NCBI GenBank assembly: GCA_042091035.1
Contig: JBELIG010000093.1
Span: forward strand, 1-11,862
Origin: AM-2324 sp042091035
GTDB lineage: Bacteria > Bacteroidota > Bacteroidia > Chitinophagales > Saprospiraceae
DNA: 11,862 nucleotides
Direction: 5' to 3'
This document shows, in pieces, positions 5,601-11,862 of the stretch. Below the pieces are notes generated by a model, which was not told the origin of the DNA, ran no database searches, and saw nothing but the letters and a program-made list of their open reading frames with translations. Position 1 is the stretch's first letter. Each line of letters starts with the position of its first letter. The translations under genes were made by a program, and so were the position numbers.

Positions 5601-8245
5601 CTGGAACGTATATTTTAGAAGTTTCAAATGCCCAATCTGATTGTTCTTCATTTGATTCAATAGTTGTAGCTCAAGATATTCTGATTCCATCTGCAGTTGC
5701 AGGGGATGATTTTGTATTGAATTGTGATACAACAGCTATAGAATTGGATGGATCTAATTCTGAATTTGGGGCATTGATTGATTATGAATGGACCTTCGAG
5801 GATGGCACTATTATTTCTAATAATGTGATATCAAGTCAGGTGTCTTCTATTGGAGACTATATATTAACTGTGACTAACGGGGTGAATGGATGTATTGGCA
5901 CAGATACAATTAATTTGTCTTCTGATCAGAATCTTCCAATTGTGGACCTTGGTTCCAATTTACAATTGGATTGTGATAATCCAACTGTGACAATTGACGC
6001 TTCAGGGTCTTCTGTTGGTTCTGAATTTGTATATACATGGTTTCAGAATGGATTAGATTTGATGGATTCAAATACGTCTATTGAAGTATCTCAAGCAGAT
6101 ACCTATGAATTAGAAATTCTAAATACAAATAATAGTTGTTTGCAGATGTCTGCTGTTATTGTCTCTGACTCTACAGCATTGCCTCAAATACCTCAATTGA
6201 CTTCAGGTATTATTTCATGTGATATTGCAAGTACTTTAATAACGAATGACCTTTCAGGAGTTGATCATTATTCTTTTGAATGGACAGGTCCTGGAATAGA
6301 TCCTTTAGCGATCAATGATGCAGAGCCTACAGTTACTTCATCTGGAGATTATACAATAACTGTTGTCAACACAAATACGGGTTGTCAAGAGTCCGAAATT
6401 ATATCTATTGCCGCTGATACTCTAGTTTCAAGTTTGAATGCATTGAGTATTATAGATGGTAATCCAGCTGCTGTTCTTACTTGTGACGATCAAACTATCA
6501 CGCTTCAGTTAGGACTCGACGCAGCGACTGACTACCAAATTGTGTGGGCTGGACCTAGTTTAAGTGTTGTTGACGAACTAGAACCACTGATTAGTGGACC
6601 TGGTACAGTTTTTGTTTTCTACGAAAACATTCAAAATGGTTGTGTTGATACCTTATCATTCACAAGTACGGAGGATCAAGTAGATCCTATTGTAAATGGT
6701 ATTACTTCTAACATAGTTGAATGGGGTTGTAGTGATACAGAAGCGACTTTAGAAGTTTTAACAGACATTTCTACAGTGGGAGACTATGAATACAATTGGG
6801 CTGCAATTGGTTGTAATGATGTTACTGTAACAAACAATGGTAATACAAGTACAGTTACTGGACCATGTGATTTTGAGGTCTTAATAGGAAATCCAGATAA
6901 TGGTTGTGTAATTACGGAAAGTATTACAATTGATGATATTCGTTCAACACCAGATGTTGATGCAGGTGCTCAATTTGTGAATCTTAATTGTGATCCTAGT
7001 TCGGCGATTTTAACAGGTTCTTCCTCTACTCCTGGGGTGACTTTTGAGTGGTCCTTCAATAGTGGAGTTGTTGGAAACGCATCCAATTTTGAAGCTACTG
7101 CATTAGGTGTCTATACACTAACAGTAACAGATCCTACCAACGATTGTACATCGAATGCAGAGACTACTGTTGAAGCAGCAGTACTACCAACTGTATCTGC
7201 TGGCTCTAATGTAGAGTTTGGTTGTTTAGATAACACAACTCAGTTAAATGGTTCATCTACAGATGATGTTACTTATTTATGGACTGGAAATTGTGTTGAT
7301 ACTCCTAATACTGCTGCCGCTACGGTAAGTTGTCCTGGTATCTATACTTTAGAAGTAGTAGATAATAATACAGGATGTATTTCTTTGGATTCAACAGAGG
7401 TGATCTTAGTATATGATGTTGATTTTGCAGAGGCAAGTTTGACAAGTGATCCTTGTGTTACGGAAGAAGTGCAATTTGACGGTAATATACCTGCCGCAGG
7501 TGTAACTGGTTTATGGACAATCAATCCTATATCTGCAGTTATTGATAACCCTGCTGATCAGAGTGTGGTACTATTTGATCTGGAGCCAGGAACTTACACA
7601 GCTACCTGGACATTGTCTACAGATAATTGTCCTGAATATTCATCAAGTGATGTCACCTTTGATGTTTTAAGTGCGCCAGTCGCTAATGATGACGAGATAG
7701 TTATTGATGATAATAATAGCTTTGGACAAGTTGATCTTTTGGATAATGATGTACTTACTTCAGGATATAACTACTTAGTTACCGTAAATGGTACGCCAGG
7801 TGTTGGAGACTTTATTGTTTCAGATTCAGAAGTTGAGTATACTCCAACAGCATTATTATTTGATGGTAACTTTGACCTTACTTACGAAGTTTGTGTAGAA
7901 GGTTGTGAGAATCTTTGTGCAGAGGGCTTGCTTAATATTTTGATCAATAGATCAATAGATGCAGATGCAGACTTTCCAAATACTATTACTCCAAATGGAG
8001 ATGGACTAAATGATGAATTTAGATTTGATATATTAAGTTCAAGTCCAGGAAAGTATCCAGATAATAATATGATTATTTTCAACAGATGGGGCGATGTCGT
8101 TTTCCAAGCTGCACCTTACACCAATAATTGGAGTGGGCAGAATGAAAGCGGTCAAGATCTTCCTGAAGGAACGTACTATTATGTTCTTGAGTTGGATGTT
8201 GCAAATGGAGTTATCTTAAACGGTAGTATAACTGTTCTTAGATAA
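2663..8245 (+). CDS. Giant T9SS type B surface protein with cohesin-like and PKD-like arrays
   Basis: This is a secreted, probably surface-attached adhesin-like protein of 1,860 residues. In order: signal peptide (1-22, cleavage IAA/Q); five cohesin-like domains (about 24-166, 173-314, 319-464, 468-604, 606-750); one SprB-like repeat (752-829); ten PKD/Ig-like repeats (830-1671); a cadherin-like module with the typical LLDNDVL motif (1672-1761); and a CHU_C/type B T9SS sorting domain (about 1766-1860) with FPNTITPNGDGLND at 1771-1784, FNRWGD at 1806-1811 and final ITVLR. From residue 168 to 1762 it has only two Lys/Arg (K916, R1427) and is very acidic. No catalytic domain is seen. Cohesins in cellulosomes bind dockerins; whether these do is unknown. 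ATG 2663 is preferred to the GTG just before it (2660). No Shine-Dalgarno is present; the upstream bases are pyrimidine-rich. It is probably co-transcribed with the PorP/SprF gene. Confidence 0.92.
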   Translation: MNKILTAFVLCFMFVGINQIAAQPSIFLDPNFALVNEGDNVSIDITTNDFTAIQVIKFTLEYEDDVMTYDSANFNPTLNAAGSGCSVTSNMSDPARLTVECILDVDCTQAPATDVTLPDGELIVTLNFTAVNGYTDISIIDDINDADDHYVQRICNDIGLIIDDPAKVAVDNLPVTINIPDVNANSGEQICLDFSLLDFEDIISMQYSISWDPLVLDYVQVDGYNLPGISSDNFNYLPSDEVLIFTWNEPSTNGSSVTDGTNFTQICFDVVGDCGDVSTIQIESLPTPVEITNVDDPGQDIGFFNGLGTVTINCNNPDGLGIALNAPSTCVNPGESFSICAEVSNFVNLEEVAFTLNWNSSAISAASIDPSTSGLAGFGLAQLDQSLINQGLLGVSWTDPSCSGANLADGVDLFCIDFTSVGSGGVNSSIYVSSDLDPINITTQCNGSDDLGVNASNGLVEICIPTGITISAGDFQVDPGDQICVPIEIQDFSDVESFAFSIAWDNSVLSYVSNQNSAIGGIVFDEAFEDFGSLCATWNGGGTAETLNDGTALFDVCFEAIGAPFSCSVITFPQFPCEQNVLTSESAGFSVDVNAQDGEVCMVNPAALNIDISNANGLPGDTVCVDFTVNNFVSLSDVSFSIEWDNTVLDYIELQNPGNLPNFTTDSYTDNNSTIGVVGIDWQTLSVFGNSLSNGSEIFSICFNPIGGSGDCADITITSTFNDIEILSAFGADENLGLEFNGGEICVEQFVTILDSFITPASCEGIADASVNITASGGSGTFNFFWYNSNGDLISTDLILSNVLSGDYVLVIQDANNSNLESSFELTIGLDNSAPVADAGDDFCMPCDSVFGIMDGSGSSTGPDFSYEWTDLGSTNNIFPTNIINPQVGGAGDFMLAVTDITTGCTVTDTISVCPKVLPAALLSFASQDTILNCLVDTVELSTATSSDFNNPNIQYTWTTNLGQIDPGTENDQSIFVLVPGTYILEVSNAQSDCSSFDSIVVAQDILIPSAVAGDDFVLNCDTTAIELDGSNSEFGALIDYEWTFEDGTIISNNVISSQVSSIGDYILTVTNGVNGCIGTDTINLSSDQNLPIVDLGSNLQLDCDNPTVTIDASGSSVGSEFVYTWFQNGLDLMDSNTSIEVSQADTYELEILNTNNSCLQMSAVIVSDSTALPQIPQLTSGIISCDIASTLITNDLSGVDHYSFEWTGPGIDPLAINDAEPTVTSSGDYTITVVNTNTGCQESEIISIAADTLVSSLNALSIIDGNPAAVLTCDDQTITLQLGLDAATDYQIVWAGPSLSVVDELEPLISGPGTVFVFYENIQNGCVDTLSFTSTEDQVDPIVNGITSNIVEWGCSDTEATLEVLTDISTVGDYEYNWAAIGCNDVTVTNNGNTSTVTGPCDFEVLIGNPDNGCVITESITIDDIRSTPDVDAGAQFVNLNCDPSSAILTGSSSTPGVTFEWSFNSGVVGNASNFEATALGVYTLTVTDPTNDCTSNAETTVEAAVLPTVSAGSNVEFGCLDNTTQLNGSSTDDVTYLWTGNCVDTPNTAAATVSCPGIYTLEVVDNNTGCISLDSTEVILVYDVDFAEASLTSDPCVTEEVQFDGNIPAAGVTGLWTINPISAVIDNPADQSVVLFDLEPGTYTATWTLSTDNCPEYSSSDVTFDVLSAPVANDDEIVIDDNNSFGQVDLLDNDVLTSGYNYLVTVNGTPGVGDFIVSDSEVEYTPTALLFDGNFDLTYEVCVEGCENLCAEGLLNILINRSIDADADFPNTITPNGDGLNDEFRFDILSSSPGKYPDNNMIIFNRWGDVVFQAAPYTNNWSGQNESGQDLPEGTYYYVLELDVANGVILNGSITVLR
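3179..4912 (+). repeat. Array of four similar cohesin-like modules
   Basis: Cohesin-like modules 2-5 of the giant protein repeat every 140-147 residues. Each has a core strand motif centred on Trp: SISWDPLVLDY (W211), TLNWNSSAIS (W358), SIAWDNSVLSY (W504), SIEWDNTVLDY (W644). Each also has a cysteine in an early strand (ICLDF, ICAEV, ICVPI, VCVDF) and one in a late strand (ICFDV, FCIDF, VCFEA, ICFNP). A more diverged module with TLEYEDDVMTY in place of the Trp motif lies upstream, at about 2730-3160. The copies have diverged and show no recent duplication at DNA level. Confidence 0.7.
5148..7674 (+). repeat. Array of ten PKD/Ig-like modules
   Basis: Ten modules of 77-89 residues follow one another in the giant protein, each with a central (Y/F)xW-type strand. 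The Trp residues fall at 869, 958, 1043, 1126, 1207, 1295, 1379, 1463, 1540 and 1618 (numbered from ATG 2663). Each module has a cysteine in a pattern like LNC or LDC near its start and another in NGC, TGC or similar near its end. The SprB-like repeat just before (W786) keeps the same spacing. Such arrays form long stalks in T9SS-secreted surface proteins. Confidence 0.75.
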
Positions 8246-8263
8246 TCTTATTTATAAATAATC

Positions 8264-8298
8264 AAAAAGCCTCCAATGACTAATTGGAGGCTTTTTTT
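8264..8298. terminator. Strong symmetric intrinsic terminator
   Basis: A perfect 14-bp stem, AAAAAGCCTCCAAT (8264-8277) with ATTGGAGGCTTTTT (8283-8296), closes a 5-nt loop and is flanked by A and T tracts, so it can work on both strands. It lies 18 bp after the giant protein's stop codon and ends the porP transcript, so the next gene needs its own promoter. Confidence 0.92.
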
Positions 8299-8328
8299 AT
8301 GAAAAAAAGTCCTTAGTTCAATCATAAG

Positions 8329-8358
8329 TTTGGCGTTTGGAACGTTTATATTATTTTG
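8329..8358 (+). promoter_or_regulatory. Likely promoter of the second secreted protein gene
   Basis: TTTG (8329-8332) is followed after 18 nt by TTATTTTG (8351-8358), which fits the Bacteroidota -33/-7 pattern TTTG...TAnnTTTG with one mismatch. Transcription would begin near 8364, leaving a leader of about 20 nt before the ATG at 8384. Its position between a strong terminator and the next gene supports it. Confidence 0.45.
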
Positions 8359-8383
8359 ATGCTAATTTAAACCAAGGTCTTAT

Positions 8384-11300
8384 ATGCGATATCTTTTGCT
8401 CTGCTTATCACTTGTTTTTTTGGCTGTATTTGCAAATGCTCAATCCTTTATAAAGGTTGAGGTGCTGAACGGTAGCTCTACCACAACCTGCACAGATGCA
8501 AACTCAGAACCTGAAAATTTGTGGGGAGTAAATATAGCGGGAGATGGCTATGATTATTATGCACCGTCAGGTTTTTGTGAATTAAATACTCCAAATATTC
8601 AATACGAAGGATTTTTCCCCTGTGGTGACATTCTGCAGGATTCTATTGAGGTTTGTTTTAGGGCAATGGAGTTTGATGGCTTTTCTTATTGTCTAGTAAA
8701 TGGAGAGTGCATAGAAGATATTTGTAAAAATTTTCCAGTTCCTACTATGGGCAAGACCTTTCATACCCTTGAATTGCCAAGCGGTGGAAGTTCAGAAGGT
8801 GTTTTAGAATTTTCAATTGCTGGATTTGAAGCAAGTACACCTGCTTATGACGATATATGTGCTGCAATTAATTTAGGGCTCGTCAATATTGGCGACACTA
8901 TAGGTAATGCAAATCTCGGAATCTATCACAATCATTGTACATCCAATGTTGGAGAGATTGATACCTATCCTTTAACAGGCTGGTTTAACAACAATGGAAT
9001 TTGGATAACTTTTACAACCGGGAGTGAAGAAACACCATATATCGATATTATAATGAAATCAGACCCAGAAAATCTGGGCGATCCTGTTAGCTTTCAAATG
9101 GCCTCTTTCTTTAGTGATAATGATGCGTGTGATGGAACACTGGATTATTTCGTACAGTATTTTGATGTTTCAGATAATGATGAAACAATGATCTTGAATT
9201 GTATTTCTCCATTTACAACCTTTTACATCCTTGTCGATGGTGTTGCCGATCAGCCTGAAACTCTACAGGGAATATTTGGACTTTCTATAGAGGCCTATGA
9301 TGCACATGTAGCCGCCAATGACAAATGCGATGCAATGGATTTTGGCCAAATTCCAGAAGGTGGAGAAGTTATGACTACAGAAATACAAGTTAATCGATGT
9401 GCAGATGCTTCAGGGGAACCTAGTGTTCCAATATTTTCTTCGGAGAGGACGGTATGGTATACCTTTACAACTCCTTCCTCTGGTAATGTGCTTGTAGAAG
9501 CATTTACAGATACAATCAAAGAAAGTATTGATCTCGAACTTGCTATTTTTTCTTCAACAAACGATGCCTGTTTTGGTAGTTTTGTACATGAAAAGAGCTC
9601 TTACGATTCTAATTCCTTTGATGAGGTACTTGTAGGTAGCTGCTTGGAGCCGAATAAACAATATTGGCTTCTTGTAGATGGACAAACAGATAATGTTAAG
9701 GGATCATTTTACTTAAAAATATCTGATGGAGGACCAATCCAAACATTCTTTCCTGTTGATGGATTTATTTGTTCTGGAGATTTTTATGAAGTAGGGTCAA
9801 ATATGTACTCAAACTCTGGAGTGTTTTTAGATACCTTTATTTTGGCTAATGGTTGTGATAGTATTATCGAGACAACCTTGCTTGCTTATGAGGCTATTTC
9901 TTCGGATTTAGTAGAGCTACAAGAGGCTACAGCTTTAGGTATTAATGATGCTTCTGTTTTGGTCAATGTTTTAGGAGGAACAGGCGTATACTCAATAGTA
10001 TGGGAAAACGGAAGTACTGAATTTCAACAGAACGATTTAATTGGAGGAGATACAATTTGCTTTTTGATCACGGATGATTTTGGATGTGATTTTTCTGATT
10101 GTATTGTTGCTCCATTTAACAACAATATCGTTCCAGACATAACACTTCAACCTGTCCAATGTAATGGCGATGATAGTGGTGTGATTGGAATTGCAGCATT
10201 TAATGGTGTTGCACCATATGATGTGACTGTTGTTCAGCCAAATGGAGATGTGGTAGAATTTCAACTCCCTTTCGACAATATAGGTTTTGAACTCCTGGAT
10301 CTTTTTGCGGGGACTTACAACTGTACCATCACAGATATAAATAACACAATAAATTTTGATATTGAATTAACTCAAAATGATTCTTTATCATACACAATAT
10401 TGAATGAATTACCCATAAGTTGTTATGGCGAGTGTGATGGTCTAATTGAATTGCAGATATCAGGTGGTGTGCAGCCATATTTTTATGCCTGGAATACTGG
10501 AGGTAATCAATCTGAAGAGTCAAATCTTTGTGCTGGAAGCTATGAATTGACAGTAACAGACTTTCTTGGTTGTTTAAATGTCTTTGAAATAGAAATTACA
10601 GAACCAGATTCCATAAATGGATTTATTACTGTGAATACCGATGTGAACTGTAAAGGTGATGAAACTGGTATTTTAGAATATATCACAAGTGATGCTTCTT
10701 TAGATTTTATCTGGTCAAATGATTCAACTAATACTTTAATTGAAAATCTAAGTGCTGGAATTTATACGATTACAGTTTCTGACCAATTGGGATGTTCTAA
10801 AGTTTTAGTCGAGGAAATAATGGAGCCTGAATTTGAACTCTCCGGAGAGATTCTTCTCGATAAACCTATAAAGTGCTTTGGAGAGACGAATGGGGCATTG
10901 AATGCCTTGGTATTTGGTGGGAATGGAAGTTATTCATATAGCTGGAATACGAACTTTGATATGCAGGTAATCAGTGGTATAGGGCAGGGGCTTTATTCTG
11001 TTTCCGTTGTAGATGAAAAAGGATGTGAGATAGAGTTGGACTATGATCTTGTTCAGCCAGACTTACTTCAAGGATCAGTTGATAAAAAAGATGTACAATG
11101 TTCCGATACTGAATTTGGTGGTTCTATTCTTTTGAATTATTTGAGTGGAGGTACAGGGCCAGTAGAATATTCTGTTGATGGGTTCTTTTTTCAGGAGGAT
11201 AATGAATTTAAATTCTTAGCTCCTGGATTCTATGATGTTATTATTAAGGATTCATTCAATTGTGAATGGTCTGAAAGTTTAGAAATTAAAAGTCCAGAAG

Positions 11301-11839
11301 AAATCAGTGTTTTATTGACTGGACTCAATTCAATAGAGCTAGGAGAGGAGCTGTACACTGGCGCTATCTTGTCAAACCCTAACCTTCAAACCACATGGTT
11401 TATCAATGGAGAGCTCTTTGATTGTGAAAATTGTACTGAAATATATTTAGATCCTTTGGAAGATGTCTCAATTCTGGTTGTTGCCAAAGATACAGCCTCC
11501 AACTGCGAAACTCGAGATGCTATAAATGTAGAAGTTCGAGAAAACCTAAACGTTTACTTCCCGAATGTTTTCAGTCCAAATGGCGATTCTTTCAATGAAA
11601 AATTTTATCCTTTTCAGACTAAAAATACAGAGATAGTTAAAGAATTTAGCGTTTTCAATAGGTACGGGCAGTTGTTGTACAGCGTCTCAGATTTTGCACC
11701 AGGCGATGAAAATTATGGCTGGGATGGAAAGGTGGATGGTAGGCCAGCAAGCACAGGAGTATATACTTTTTATGCAAACATTGAGTTTATAAATGGCAAA
11801 GAGGTTATATTCAAAGGTGCAGTTACCTTGGTTCGTTAG
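8384..11839 (+). CDS. T9SS type B secreted multidomain protein with SprB-like repeats
   Basis: A 1,151-residue secreted protein. In order: signal peptide (1-19, cleavage ANA/Q); an unrecognised Cys-rich domain (about 20-152); two β-sandwich modules resembling pre-peptidase C-terminal (PPC)-like domains (about 154-308 and 310-449), each with a WxTFTT core (W207, W358) and an LVDG motif; a short CSGxxYxxGS...GCDS module (about 459-500); about six SprB-like repeats (507-975) with motifs such as SCYGECDG, NCKGDETG and KCFGETNG plus AGxYxxTVTD; an Ig-like module (975-1053); and a CHU_C/type B sorting domain (1056-1151) with FPNVFSPNGDSFNE at 1059-1072, FNRYGQ at 1091-1096 and final VTLVR. It is therefore exported by the T9SS and probably displayed on the surface. 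No enzyme domain is visible. A weak AAGG (8374-8377) six bases before ATG supports the start. It is separated from the previous gene by a terminator and may share the nearby PorP/SprF partner, which is inference. Confidence 0.92.
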   Translation: MRYLLLCLSLVFLAVFANAQSFIKVEVLNGSSTTTCTDANSEPENLWGVNIAGDGYDYYAPSGFCELNTPNIQYEGFFPCGDILQDSIEVCFRAMEFDGFSYCLVNGECIEDICKNFPVPTMGKTFHTLELPSGGSSEGVLEFSIAGFEASTPAYDDICAAINLGLVNIGDTIGNANLGIYHNHCTSNVGEIDTYPLTGWFNNNGIWITFTTGSEETPYIDIIMKSDPENLGDPVSFQMASFFSDNDACDGTLDYFVQYFDVSDNDETMILNCISPFTTFYILVDGVADQPETLQGIFGLSIEAYDAHVAANDKCDAMDFGQIPEGGEVMTTEIQVNRCADASGEPSVPIFSSERTVWYTFTTPSSGNVLVEAFTDTIKESIDLELAIFSSTNDACFGSFVHEKSSYDSNSFDEVLVGSCLEPNKQYWLLVDGQTDNVKGSFYLKISDGGPIQTFFPVDGFICSGDFYEVGSNMYSNSGVFLDTFILANGCDSIIETTLLAYEAISSDLVELQEATALGINDASVLVNVLGGTGVYSIVWENGSTEFQQNDLIGGDTICFLITDDFGCDFSDCIVAPFNNNIVPDITLQPVQCNGDDSGVIGIAAFNGVAPYDVTVVQPNGDVVEFQLPFDNIGFELLDLFAGTYNCTITDINNTINFDIELTQNDSLSYTILNELPISCYGECDGLIELQISGGVQPYFYAWNTGGNQSEESNLCAGSYELTVTDFLGCLNVFEIEITEPDSINGFITVNTDVNCKGDETGILEYITSDASLDFIWSNDSTNTLIENLSAGIYTITVSDQLGCSKVLVEEIMEPEFELSGEILLDKPIKCFGETNGALNALVFGGNGSYSYSWNTNFDMQVISGIGQGLYSVSVVDEKGCEIELDYDLVQPDLLQGSVDKKDVQCSDTEFGGSILLNYLSGGTGPVEYSVDGFFFQEDNEFKFLAPGFYDVIIKDSFNCEWSESLEIKSPEEISVLLTGLNSIELGEELYTGAILSNPNLQTTWFINGELFDCENCTEIYLDPLEDVSILVVAKDTASNCETRDAINVEVRENLNVYFPNVFSPNGDSFNEKFYPFQTKNTEIVKEFSVFNRYGQLLYSVSDFAPGDENYGWDGKVDGRPASTGVYTFYANIEFINGKEVIFKGAVTLVR

Positions 11840-11862
11840 TACATGTATCTTGGATTGCAATT

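Noticed and set aside
3179..7674. Possible DNA-level tandem repeats or recombination hot spot in the giant gene
   Set aside because: The modules are similar only as protein patterns; I saw no long identical DNA blocks between copies, so recent duplication is not supported.

Overview
The window looks like a chromosomal segment from an AT-rich member of the Bacteroidota. Three things point there: a PorP/SprF outer-membrane protein, two large secreted proteins that end in type B C-terminal sorting domains of the type IX secretion system (T9SS), and AT-rich promoters with TAnnTTTG-like -7 boxes and little Shine-Dalgarno use. Tandem cohesin-like modules combined with PKD/SprB repeats suggest a Saprospiria-like lineage, but this is inference from domain content. 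No rRNA, tRNA, mobile element or CRISPR array was seen.

Layout. Positions 1-519 are non-coding and hold three AT-rich inverted repeats: one at the left edge that looks like the terminator of an upstream gene, one that reads as a minus-strand terminator, and one 21-bp near-operator palindrome. A Crp/Fnr-family regulator follows (about 604-1284) and is closed by a clear intrinsic terminator (1325-1353). A 290-bp structured leader region (1354-1645) carries candidate promoters and mutually exclusive hairpins. It precedes a PorP/SprF-family gene (1646-2602) and, 60 bp later, a 1,860-residue giant surface protein (2663-8245). These two probably form one transcript, ended by a strong symmetric terminator (8264-8298). 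A second secreted multidomain protein (8384-11839) starts from its own likely promoter, and the window ends 23 bp after its stop.

How the genes fit together. PorP/SprF-family outer-membrane barrels are known partners of the T9SS for substrates with type B (CHU_C, gliding-motility-type) C-terminal domains, as for SprF and SprB in Flavobacterium johnsoniae. The arrangement therefore reads as a secretion partner plus one giant filamentous substrate (five cohesin-like domains, one SprB-like repeat, ten PKD/Ig-like repeats, a cadherin-like domain, sorting domain) and a second, separately transcribed substrate. The Crp/Fnr protein could control the locus, but only its position suggests so.

The most striking feature is compositional: the giant protein has a stretch of almost 1,600 residues with only two Lys/Arg residues, although the proteins around it contain them at ordinary frequency. 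The regular paired cysteines in all ten PKD-like repeats, an unrecognised Cys-rich N-terminal domain in the second protein, and the structured porP leader are also worth a second look.
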